64,000 nt of DNA, taken from contig NZ_SJPG01000001.1 in assembly GCF_007859715.1 (NCBI RefSeq), forward strand, positions 2,568,728 to 2,632,727, written 5' to 3'. This document shows, piece after piece, positions 10,689-18,462 of the stretch; the first letter of the stretch is position 1; the number at the start of each line of letters is the position of its first letter. Source of the stretch: Rubinisphaera italica. GTDB lineage: Bacteria > Planctomycetota > Planctomycetia > Planctomycetales > Planctomycetaceae. The notes under the pieces are model-generated. The model saw only the letters and a program-made list of their open reading frames with translations, was not told the origin of the DNA and did no database searches. Position numbers and translations under genes: made by a program.

Positions 10689-12680
10689 ATGAGCATCTCT
10701 GAATCCAAGATCACCCCAAAAAACGGTCCATTCCTACTCAATTCGTCGCAGGGTGAAATTCTTATCATCGCAATATTGATTGCGTTAAATGCGGGACTAT
10801 TATTGGCTCGTCTGGGATCATCGTCAGCCTTGGGAAGTGCGAATGATCGTTCCCGCTGGTGTACTGTCTGGTCGATTTCTGCTCGGGGGACTTTCCAGAT
10901 TGATGAAATTATTCAGCGTTCCGGTTGGGATTCGATCGATAAAGTGAGGCACGAAGGTCATTTTTATTCAACGAAGCCGCCATTGTATCCGACGATGCTT
11001 GCTGGTCTCTATCGGCTGATCAATCAAGTGACTGGCTGGAGTTTAATCACGGAAACGGAAACGGTTTCCCGATTGATTCTATTGCTGGCAAATTTGATTC
11101 CCTTCTGGATCGCTTTGTTTGTCTTCTGGAAACTCCTGCTGCTCTATGAATTTCCTGCGGAAGTTCGAGTGATCATACTTGCAATGCTGGCCTTTGCGAC
11201 TCCGTTTTTGCCTTATCTGACCGTACTCAATAATCACACGATCGCAGTTGTGACTCTCATTTTTGCGATCTATCCTGCCGCACGAATTCAAAAAGCCCAC
11301 GCAACTCATGAATTGCTTTCAAGCCGCAAACTCGCCCTGCTTTATATGAATGCTGGTTTTTTCGCAGCTTTCACATGCTGTAATGAACTTCCTGCTGGCT
11401 TATTTGGAATTGCGATTTTTCTTGTTCTCTGCAAGGTGGATTGTAAGCGAACCTGGATGTGGTTTGTGCCCGCTGCGCTGGTTCCGCTGATCGCTTTTTT
11501 CGTAACCAACATCATTGTGACTGGCGGTTGGAAACCGTTTTATCTGTATTACGGCACTGAAAAATATGTCTACGAGCATCTGGGAATCCCGAGTTACTGG
11601 GCTGAACCTCGCGGAGTTGATCGCGCACGAGATACTGTACCACAATATCTATTTCACTGTCTGGTCGGACATCACGGCATCTTTTCACTCACGCCCATAT
11701 TCTTACTGGCAATTCCCGGTTTCATTCGAGGGCTTCGTTCAAAAATCAGCTGGCAACGTATTTGGCATCTGATTGGTTTACTCCTCACTCTGGCGATTCT
11801 GGCTTTCTACTGGAAACGGACTGAGAATTACAATTATGGTGGCGTGAGTGTCGCTTTGCGGTGGACACTATGGTTGACACCTTTCTGGATGCTGGCGATT
11901 GCTGAGACTATGCGATGTTGCTCCATACGAAAATGGATAGCAATTTGCCTGCTGATCCTCACCCTGCCTTCCATGTACACTGCCTGGGGGCCGTGGAATA
12001 CACCATGGCAACAACCCTGGTTGTTCAATGCAATGTCATCTCAAGGCTGGATTGATTACTCCGATCCCCCTCCGAAGCTCGAAAAACCAGCCCATAGTTG
12101 GTTAATCACTTTGCCTCAGTCAACTGAGGTTGATAAAGATTACTGGGTCGAGTTTATCACAGGGGAAAGCACATTACTGCGCATTGCCGATGCCGGCCCA
12201 TCAGAATTTGAAGGTCAGCCAGCTCGAAAAATGACTATCGTGGAGCGAGATCATAATGATCAGCCTTTGAGGTCGCGAGAGTTGACTGTCAATACGCAAA
12301 GGGTTTTAGCTGGGAAAGATCCAGATCAGTTTTTGCTGGATTGGACGGACTCCAAAGCGAATACGACCAGAAATGATCAGGTCGTCTTTCTGAGGGGAAT
12401 TCCTACATCGCGAACTTATCATCGAAATTTTGATCGTTACGTTTTCATTCCCGTTCGAGACGATGCGTTTCGATGTTTGCGACTCGCGGCTAATGTGTGG
12501 GATCCCCAGGCGATCCCTGAGAAATCTCGAATTGAGCGAGTTGATTTGTGGCTCTCTGAAGAAATTCCGTTTGGATTGGCGAAGATGCTGCAATCGGTTT
12601 CTACCAGCCCTGGCCGGGATTTAGTTTCACGAAAGAGCTGGCGAGCAGTAAAATTTAATGTTGTGGAATCCACACAGTAG
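10689..12680 (+). CDS. Polytopic membrane protein, GT39/ArnT-like (putative glycosyltransferase)
   Basis: 663 residues, with many hydrophobic helices in the first 450 (for example ILIIAILIALNAGLLLARLG, LIPFWIALFVFWKLLLLY, WFVPAALVPLIAFFVTNIIV) and a soluble C-terminal region of about 200 residues. After helix 1 come NDRSRWCTVWS and the segment YSTKPPLYPTMLA. That K-P-P-L-Y pattern is typical of the PMT/ArnT (GT-C) fold of lipid-linked sugar transferases. The function is inferred from these patterns only; donor and acceptor are unknown. The next gene starts 18 bases downstream, so the pair may be co-transcribed. No strong Shine-Dalgarno site precedes the ATG. Confidence 0.7.
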   Translation: MSISESKITPKNGPFLLNSSQGEILIIAILIALNAGLLLARLGSSSALGSANDRSRWCTVWSISARGTFQIDEIIQRSGWDSIDKVRHEGHFYSTKPPLYPTMLAGLYRLINQVTGWSLITETETVSRLILLLANLIPFWIALFVFWKLLLLYEFPAEVRVIILAMLAFATPFLPYLTVLNNHTIAVVTLIFAIYPAARIQKAHATHELLSSRKLALLYMNAGFFAAFTCCNELPAGLFGIAIFLVLCKVDCKRTWMWFVPAALVPLIAFFVTNIIVTGGWKPFYLYYGTEKYVYEHLGIPSYWAEPRGVDRARDTVPQYLFHCLVGHHGIFSLTPIFLLAIPGFIRGLRSKISWQRIWHLIGLLLTLAILAFYWKRTENYNYGGVSVALRWTLWLTPFWMLAIAETMRCCSIRKWIAICLLILTLPSMYTAWGPWNTPWQQPWLFNAMSSQGWIDYSDPPPKLEKPAHSWLITLPQSTEVDKDYWVEFITGESTLLRIADAGPSEFEGQPARKMTIVERDHNDQPLRSRELTVNTQRVLAGKDPDQFLLDWTDSKANTTRNDQVVFLRGIPTSRTYHRNFDRYVFIPVRDDAFRCLRLAANVWDPQAIPEKSRIERVDLWLSEEIPFGLAKMLQSVSTSPGRDLVSRKSWRAVKFNVVESTQ

Positions 12681-12698
12681 TCTGACAGGGGATGGATC

Positions 12699-13877
12699 AT
12701 GAAATGGCTGATGGCGCTCTCGATCACTTTCTTTCTCAATTCTTCAGCCTGGGCCGTTGAGCCTCCTCTCGTCGAAAAATATCTACTCTCTGGGGACCTT
12801 TCCAATGGAGAGCTTGTTCTCGAAGCGGCATTGGTCGATGCACCTGATAACGATCAGGTTCGCTTTGGACTGGGAGTGATCCGCCTGGTTCGCGGTGTCG
12901 AACGACTTGGTCAATCGTTAACATTTTACGGCGTGAAAACAACGCGAGTACCAGTATTGAGGTTACCTGTCCCCAGGAATCCCAATCCTGCAGTGATTAC
13001 CTACACCGCTTTCCGTCGAATGCTCGACGACTTTTATAACGATCTTGAGTCTGTCGAAGAGACACTGTCTGCAATAACGGATGACAATGTTCAACTTCCA
13101 TTGCATCTGAATAAAATCCATCTGGACCTGGATGGTAATGGGAAAGCCAATGAAGAATTCGGAGTGATTCTGAAATCCGTCGTCAGGCAGGATTTTGAAT
13201 TTCTGAAAGAAAATCCCGATTTTGAAGTGCACTTCGACCGCGGAGATGTCGCCTGGTTACGGGCGTATTGTCATCTCGTGATGTCGATGCTCGATATGAT
13301 GCTCGTGATGGATACTGAGGAATCTTTCAATATTACTGCTCACGATTGGTTTGAGAAGCCCGAACACAGATATGAAGGGACGCGGCAGGAGCAGTGGAAG
13401 AAACTAAGAGAAGTCAATAATGCGATTTATGTCAAAGAACCTTTACGCTTCAATCGTTTTCGCCTGCATCTGATTGCGGTGACGGAACTCAACCATGAAA
13501 CCTGGAAACATATCCGACTGGAAGAAGATGATCAGTTGGAATGGCTGCCTAATCCTTCACAAAAGGGAGTGCTAGGACTCCCCGTTCGCGAGGAAATGAT
13601 TGATGCGTGGCTGGCGATGATGGACGAGTTCAAGCGACTACTGGAAGGACAGAAAACCTTTCCGCGAATATTTGACATGCAAAAAAACGGCAAAGGTTTG
13701 AACTTCAAAATTATGCTGACTGATCCACCTGAAAAAATCGATTACGACAGTTCTCCTGACGAATGGCCAGACAAGTATTTTACAGATGATCCCGACGTGG
13801 ACCTGCAGTTGCTTTTTCGTGTTTTTGGAATGTTCAGCAATCCGGCAGCCGTTGGATATTCGATCTGGTTCAACTAG
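12699..13877 (+). CDS. Exported protein of unknown function
   Basis: 392 residues with a clear signal peptide (MKWLMALSITFFLNSSAWA). The mature part begins with a TPR-like region (LLSGDLSNGELVLEAALVDA) and is otherwise acidic and helical. One EF-hand/dockerin-like loop, DLDGNGKANEEF, lies at about residues 146-157, with the usual Asp/Asn positions but glutamate at position 11 rather than 12. It follows the membrane protein by 18 bases. Its stop codon TAG lies exactly at the left edge of a miniature mobile element. The pre-insertion site would also have read TAG, so the protein is probably intact. The family is not recognised. Confidence 0.75.
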   Translation: MKWLMALSITFFLNSSAWAVEPPLVEKYLLSGDLSNGELVLEAALVDAPDNDQVRFGLGVIRLVRGVERLGQSLTFYGVKTTRVPVLRLPVPRNPNPAVITYTAFRRMLDDFYNDLESVEETLSAITDDNVQLPLHLNKIHLDLDGNGKANEEFGVILKSVVRQDFEFLKENPDFEVHFDRGDVAWLRAYCHLVMSMLDMMLVMDTEESFNITAHDWFEKPEHRYEGTRQEQWKKLREVNNAIYVKEPLRFNRFRLHLIAVTELNHETWKHIRLEEDDQLEWLPNPSQKGVLGLPVREEMIDAWLAMMDEFKRLLEGQKTFPRIFDMQKNGKGLNFKIMLTDPPEKIDYDSSPDEWPDKYFTDDPDVDLQLLFRVFGMFSNPAAVGYSIWFN

Positions 13878-13977
13878 AGCAGATTCAAAAATTACATGCA
13901 GCGTTCAGCATGAGCAAACACAGGGTCATAAGGACATTTGGTGTCCATGCGACTGCAGATACCCTTTGAAAATGGTC
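13877..13977. mobile_element. 101-bp MITE, copy A, flanked by TA duplications
   Basis: Element of 101 bases between TA at 13875-13876 and TA at 13978-13979. Ends read GAGCAGATTCAAAA and, from the other side, GACCATTTTCAAA: imperfect terminal inverted repeats. It matches copy B (35118-35218, opposite orientation) at about 90% with no gaps (11 differences over 105 aligned bases including the TAs, by hand). Internal hairpins are CATGC/GCATG around an 8-base loop and GGACA/TGTCC. TA duplication and TIR layout suggest mobilisation by an IS630/Tc1-mariner-type transposase, none of which is in the window. It sits exactly between the stop codons of two convergent genes. Confidence 0.85.
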
Positions 13978-15353
13978 TAGGGAAGCTGATCAACCTCGCC
14001 CGGCTTCTGCCAGGGGACTTCGCCGTAGTATTGAATTTGACGTCTGAGGGCAGTCGACAATTCGTTGAAGATTTTGGGAGCCTTTTTCGACATCTCTTTT
14101 TGCTCCAGCGGATCGTTTTTCAGATTGTAGAGTTCGAGAGGCTGGAAGGGACTGTTCTGCAGCAATTTCCAATCCCCACGAATGACGGCTTCGATTGTTT
14201 TTCCGCCATAACGATTCCCCCCTTCTCTACGTGTGAAAAAGAGATGCTGGCGTAAATTGTCCTGGGGTTTCCCAAGTAATGTCGGCAGGAAGGATTTACT
14301 GTCGAGTTTGTCTTTGCTCTCGTATTCGATTCCAGCCGCTTCAAGGAGTGTCGGGAAAATGTCCATGCTCATCACGCGCAGTTTTGAGCGTGATCCCGCT
14401 TGAATCTTTCCTGGCCAGACTGCTCCGCCGGGAACTTTCAGACCACCTTCGTAAACACTCTGTTTGCCATCGCGGAGAGGGCCGTTGTTTGCACCAACCT
14501 CTATCTGCCCACCATTGTCGGATGTGAAAACAACGAGCGTATTTTCTTTTTGCCCAGTTTGTTCGAGACAATTGAGAACCTTGCCGATGCCATCATCGAG
14601 ATGTTCGATCAATGCCACCAGTTTGGCACGTTTATCAGAAATGCCGGGTTCGCGCTCTTTTACTTTTTGGAACCATTCTTCTGGTGGTTGAATCGGTGTG
14701 TGAGGAGCATTGTAAGCCAGATAAAGGAAGAACGGCTGTTCTTTATTTTGTGCCCGTTGTTGAAGATACTCACAACTCCATTGAGTAAACAAATCGGTGG
14801 CGTGTCCTTTGGGATCGATCGTTTCATTATCCAGCCGCATATAGTTGATATCGTGGCGGCGGTGATCGTAATAGTCATCCATCATGTCGCCGAGATAGCC
14901 GTGGAAATGATCGAACCCGCGATCATTCGGACGATTCGGCTGCTCCAGTCCCAGATGCCATTTCCCTACAATAGCCGTGTGATAGCCAGAATCTTTAAGG
15001 ACGGATGCAATTGTTGTGCAATCTGGAGCCAGATAACCCCAGCTGTTTTCGCTATGAGTCCGAATCACCCCCGGCACGCCCACACGATCCTGATACATCC
15101 CCGTCAGCAAAGCGGCTCGGGTTGGCGAACAGACCGGACAGTTCGCATAAAAATTATCAAACCGCATCCCTTCGGTCAGGAACTGATCGACGTGCGGTGA
15201 TTTTAAATCAGTTGCTCCGTATGCCGATAAATCTCCATAACCAAGATCATCAACCAGAATGACAATCAGATTCGGTGATTGAGCGGCCAGTGTCATATTC
15301 TGTGACCAACTCAAGATTAGCAGGCAGATCGTAAGAGATTTGATGTAGCGCAT
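13977..15353 (-). CDS. Exported sulfatase (formylglycine-dependent, Cys type)
   Basis: Secreted sulfate-ester hydrolase of the S1/alkaline-phosphatase superfamily, 458 residues from the chosen start. AGGAA lies four bases before this ATG; longer readings back to 15485 would overlap the patatin gene. A signal peptide (MRYIKSLTICLLILSWSQ...LAA) precedes NLIVILVDDLGYGD with the metal-binding DD. CSPTRAALLTG carries the cysteine that becomes formylglycine. KWHLG and FTSDNGGQIEVGANNGPLRDGK are further active-site blocks, and the C-terminus has the DWKLL...LYNLKNDPLEQ strand. The terminal TAG coincides with the right end of a 101-bp miniature element. The substrate, probably a sulfated polysaccharide, is not predictable. 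Confidence 0.93.
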   Translation of the reverse strand: MRYIKSLTICLLILSWSQNMTLAAQSPNLIVILVDDLGYGDLSAYGATDLKSPHVDQFLTEGMRFDNFYANCPVCSPTRAALLTGMYQDRVGVPGVIRTHSENSWGYLAPDCTTIASVLKDSGYHTAIVGKWHLGLEQPNRPNDRGFDHFHGYLGDMMDDYYDHRRHDINYMRLDNETIDPKGHATDLFTQWSCEYLQQRAQNKEQPFFLYLAYNAPHTPIQPPEEWFQKVKEREPGISDKRAKLVALIEHLDDGIGKVLNCLEQTGQKENTLVVFTSDNGGQIEVGANNGPLRDGKQSVYEGGLKVPGGAVWPGKIQAGSRSKLRVMSMDIFPTLLEAAGIEYESKDKLDSKSFLPTLLGKPQDNLRQHLFFTRREGGNRYGGKTIEAVIRGDWKLLQNSPFQPLELYNLKNDPLEQKEMSKKAPKIFNELSTALRRQIQYYGEVPWQKPGEVDQLP

Positions 15354-15423
15354 GAAGTTCCTCATTATCCAATAGCAAGACTTGAATTGTTGTTTTGATT
15401 CCTGATGAAGAGCCTGATTTTGC

Positions 15424-16308
15424 TCATCCAATGATTCGCTTAATCTGGTCCATTTGCCCGATGGCGGCATGATGGCCAAGTTCAATTAATCGCGGAGCAG
15501 CTGAAAAATCGTACCAGGGGACATGGGCAACATTCGGACGGATGACAACCGACGCGTGCGGCCGGACTTGTTTTCGCCAGTAATTCTCGCCAATTTCATC
15601 GACGCGAATCAATACTTCCAAAGCCGTTGAGGGACGAATGCCGGGAGTGATTTCCGTATTCACCTCGACGGCTATAACGGGTGCATCGCCATAGGATTGA
15701 GCGATTCGAGCAGGTAGCGAGCAGAATGTACCGGTGTCGCACAATAATAAGTCGTTAAAAGGGACCGGCGGAAAGATTCCCGGCAATGAAGACGATCCGC
15801 GGACGGCATCGCGTACCGAACCATTCTCGATCACCACCTGATGTCCACTGAGTAAATCGACCGCGACAATCGAAAGCGGAATCGGTAGTGACTCGATGTT
15901 GACGTCTTCCAGTAAATTTATGACGACATCTTCCAGTAAAACCCCCGGCAGCATGCCCGGTTGTGTAATGATGCGTCGAAACAAGCTGTTCGCCTTTAAA
16001 AACTGCTGGATTCGCATGTACCAGGCAAAATATCCGCTCGTTTCTCCATCAGCAGACTCACCTTTAATTCCAAAAAGAGTATTCTGATGAACCTGGAAAC
16101 GCTCGGAAAGCAAATAGTGCAAAGCATCGCGTCGGATCTCAGAAATATCTTTGCCGCTCGCGATCAGTGCTCCAACAAGGCTGCCCATGCTTACGCCGAC
16201 GATACGTTTGATTCGATAACCTGCTTTTGTTAGCGCATCGATCACCCCCAGGTGAGCCAGTCCCCGGGCTCCACCTCCACCTAATGCCAATGTAATATCT
16301 TGACTCAC
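15424..16308 (-). CDS. Patatin-like phospholipase
   Basis: Serine acyl hydrolase of about 294 residues from the GTG start, which is preceded by CAGG and gives the family-typical beginning SQDITLALGGGGARGLAHLG. Longer readings add residues that are not conserved. The oxyanion loop GGGGARG and the nucleophile elbow GVSMGS (G-x-S-x-G) are plain. The catalytic Asp motif, normally DGG or DGA, appears to be LLCDTGTF, so glycine is shifted by one. It precedes the sulfatase by 70 bases on the same strand and diverges from the peroxiredoxin. Likely a cytoplasmic or membrane-associated lipase of the RssA/YchK type; the substrate is unknown. Confidence 0.88.
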   Translation of the reverse strand: MSQDITLALGGGGARGLAHLGVIDALTKAGYRIKRIVGVSMGSLVGALIASGKDISEIRRDALHYLLSERFQVHQNTLFGIKGESADGETSGYFAWYMRIQQFLKANSLFRRIITQPGMLPGVLLEDVVINLLEDVNIESLPIPLSIVAVDLLSGHQVVIENGSVRDAVRGSSSLPGIFPPVPFNDLLLCDTGTFCSLPARIAQSYGDAPVIAVEVNTEITPGIRPSTALEVLIRVDEIGENYWRKQVRPHASVVIRPNVAHVPWYDFSAAPRLIELGHHAAIGQMDQIKRIIG

Positions 16309-16587
16309 GTGTAACCTGCCTGAAATTCCAAATCTCAAATGAAAGAATTCTAATACGTACATTGTAACGGACCGCTGGCACTGAGGAAATTGCCAGACGA
16401 AGTTGCGGGAGGGTTGAATGGTCCAAGCTCAGGACTATACTTTGTCAAAGGAATGCTTGTTCAAATCGCATCAACTCCCGTGTTACACGGTCAGCTTTCG
16501 TTGATGCGTTCACGATGTACAAAGACCGGCGGGTCGGATGTCATCGACTACTGTACAGAGAAACCACAAACACCTCAGGAGAAAACC

Positions 16588-17130
16588 ATGTCCGCACAAA
16601 TCGGTCAACCAGCACCAGAATTCGAACTTCAGGCTTACAACCGCGACAAAGACAACACCGACGGTCAATTTTCAACCGTCTCTCTTTCAGGATTGAAGGG
16701 GAAATGGGTTTGCCTGTTCTTCTATCCTCTCGATTTCACATTTGTTTGCCCGACCGAAATTGTCGCATTCAACGAAGCATTGGGCGAATTCGATGATCGC
16801 GATTGTGCGTTGTTGACCGCCAGCACCGACAGTGCCTACAGCCACAAAGGCTGGTGTGACAGTCACGAAGGCCTCGGCAAATTGAAGTACCCGATGCTGG
16901 CCGATACCAATCACAATCTGTCACGAGCTTACGGTGTGCTGCATCCTGAAAAAGGAATTGCTTACCGCGGCATTTTCCTGATCGATCCTAACGGCGTATT
17001 ACGATACATGGCCGTCCACGATTTGGGTGTTGGTCGAAATGTCGAAGAAGTTCTGCGAGTTCTCGATGCTCTGCAGACTGATAAACTCTGCCCATGCAAC
17101 TGGAAAAAGGGTGACGAAACGATTAATTAA
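16588..17130 (+). CDS. 2-Cys peroxiredoxin (AhpC/Prx1 type)
   Basis: Thiol peroxidase of 180 residues that reduces hydrogen peroxide and organic peroxides. AGGAG precedes this ATG by six bases; a longer frame to 16390 is upstream leader. The peroxidatic cysteine lies in DFTFVCPTEIVAFNEA (about residue 52) with the P-x-x-x-T/S-x-x-C context. The resolving cysteine lies near the C-terminus in LCPCNWKKGDE. Typical AhpC features include RGIFLIDPNGVLRYMAVHDLGVGRN. No thioredoxin or AhpF partner is adjacent. With the exported KatG at 47-50 kb, it shows that peroxide defence is represented both inside and outside the cytoplasm. Confidence 0.95.
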   Translation: MSAQIGQPAPEFELQAYNRDKDNTDGQFSTVSLSGLKGKWVCLFFYPLDFTFVCPTEIVAFNEALGEFDDRDCALLTASTDSAYSHKGWCDSHEGLGKLKYPMLADTNHNLSRAYGVLHPEKGIAYRGIFLIDPNGVLRYMAVHDLGVGRNVEEVLRVLDALQTDKLCPCNWKKGDETIN

Positions 17131-17148
17131 ATCGGAGCCGGAAAATGT

Positions 17149-17268
17149 CCCCTCTCCCTCTGGGGGAGGGTTAGGGTGAGGGAAAATCGATGTCATACTT
17201 TAGTATGAACGTCTAAAAAAAAAACCTCAACCGACCTTCGGTCACCTTCTCCCCAAGGAGAAGGAAAG
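17149..17268. repeat. Pair of palindromic intergenic repeats
   Basis: Two related inverted-repeat units follow the peroxiredoxin gene. The first, at about 17149-17184, has a CCCTCTCCCTC / GGGGGAGGG stem followed by TTAGGGTGAGGG. The second, at about 17222-17268, carries GACC-TTCG-GGTC-like and CTTCTCC-CCAA-GGAGAAG stems. Units of this kind recur in many bacterial intergenic regions. They were recognised by eye; copy number in the genome is unknown. Confidence 0.6.
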
Positions 17269-17293
17269 ACTATGCAACCATTTTGTTTTCACA

Positions 17294-17329
17294 CAAAAAA
17301 ACGGCAGTCCCAATGACTGCCGTTTTTTA
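17294..17329. terminator. Strong bidirectional intrinsic terminator
   Basis: The stem ACGGCAGTC / GACTGCCGT is perfect around a CCAAT loop, with a run of A on the left and T on the right. It lies between the convergent peroxiredoxin and membrane-protein genes and can terminate both. Confidence 0.9.
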
Positions 17330-17349
17330 TTTGCATGATCAACAATTGA

Positions 17350-18048
17350 TTATTTTTTCTTGGCTTTTTCAATGCGTTCTTCTTCCTTGCGGCCTTTCAG
17401 TGCCTGCAATTCCTCGGATTGCCCCCAGACATAGAACAGGAATCCTGCGACAACTCCAACAGCAGTTGCCGATAAGACAGCAGCCGGGCTATTGGTGAAG
17501 GTCGAGTTTTCGGTAGCCGCCTGAGTTGTCAGGATCAAGCCGACGAGGCTGATAATCAGTCCTTGAGAATCCGTCAGAATTTGAGCAAGGCTGAATCCGC
17601 CATGCATCAAGACAGCCAACTTGGCCAGAACCAGTTGAAGTGCAAAGCTGACCACGCCACTCACCATAAACGTGAATGCCAGCCAGTGAAACCAGGAAAA
17701 TGACAGGAACTCGGCCATCTTATAAATCGGCTCTAAGACACCAGCTGAGTACTCCTGAGCCTGTTCTGATTCATCAACCTGGTTAGCAATTTCTTCGGTC
17801 TTTTTGCTTGCCATATCGATAGCATCTTTGGTTGTTTCCTTAATTTTCTCCACGGCTTCTTCAGTTGTTTCCGTCATTGTCGGAGTCGTGGATGATGCTT
17901 CGGGAGTCATCGTTTCGGAAGTCGATGCAGGCGTCGCTTCAGTGGTAGTGACAGGATCGGGAGCCGTGACTTCCGGCTGAGCCAGGCAAGTTGAGAACAT
18001 TGCCAATGCAAACATGGACATCAAAAACGGGGTGCGAAGTGAATTCAT
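17350..18048 (-). CDS. Exported membrane protein of unknown function
   Basis: 232 residues from an ATG preceded by AGGAG. A signal peptide (MNSLRTPFLMSMFALAMFSTCLA) is followed by a low-complexity Thr/Glu/Pro/Ser-rich linker (about 25-75), a charged helical segment (EEAVEKIKETTKDAIDMASK) and then three or four membrane helices, for example LSFSWFHWLAFTFMVSGVV and AAVLSATAVGVVAGFLFYVW. It ends in a basic tail (GRKEEERIEKAKKK). No known family is recognised. It stands alone with its own terminator downstream. Confidence 0.7.
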   Translation of the reverse strand: MNSLRTPFLMSMFALAMFSTCLAQPEVTAPDPVTTTEATPASTSETMTPEASSTTPTMTETTEEAVEKIKETTKDAIDMASKKTEEIANQVDESEQAQEYSAGVLEPIYKMAEFLSFSWFHWLAFTFMVSGVVSFALQLVLAKLAVLMHGGFSLAQILTDSQGLIISLVGLILTTQAATENSTFTNSPAAVLSATAVGVVAGFLFYVWGQSEELQALKGRKEEERIEKAKKK

Positions 18049-18462
18049 CTTGTTCTCCTGAGCGCAAATCTTAGTGGGATTGGATGGGGTGAATTTGAAA
18101 TCCGTCGAAAGTCTCAACAGGCCCTCTCCATAGAGTTATTCGTACGAGTCACTTCAATCTTAATCGATTTTTTGAAAAAGTAGACAGCTTTTGTGAAAGA
18201 CTGGATCAAGGAATCATAAAATTTTAGACATGGGCGAGAAATCAACATGCGATAATGTCACTTAGTGGCTGTGTTGTCGTGGCAACACGAAAGTTTCTCA
18301 ATTTTCAATGAGATTGGAGTTTCCGGTAAATAGTGGACTCCGCATGGAGAGGGTATGCTCTCAGAGAAGAGGCGAGTTAGCCGGATTCATCATATGCTGA
18401 TTAACAGAGGAGGCGTTATTCGGAGGAGTTTGAGCGGGATGTCACTGAAGAAGACTTCCGTG
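18049..18462. other. Intergenic stretch, no gene seen
   Basis: About 410 bases between two minus-strand genes. It should contain the promoter of the membrane-protein gene and the 3' end of the phosphatase transcript. No open frame, clear terminator or repeat was found. Confidence 0.4.

Noticed and set aside
13877..13977. Reading the 101-bp segment as an ordinary bidirectional terminator
   Set aside because: It recurs at 90% identity inside the TolC pseudogene with TA duplications, so it is a mobile element; it may still act as a terminator.
14400..15200. 266-codon plus-strand frame across the sulfatase
   Set aside because: Complement of conserved sulfatase coding sequence; no family features of its own.
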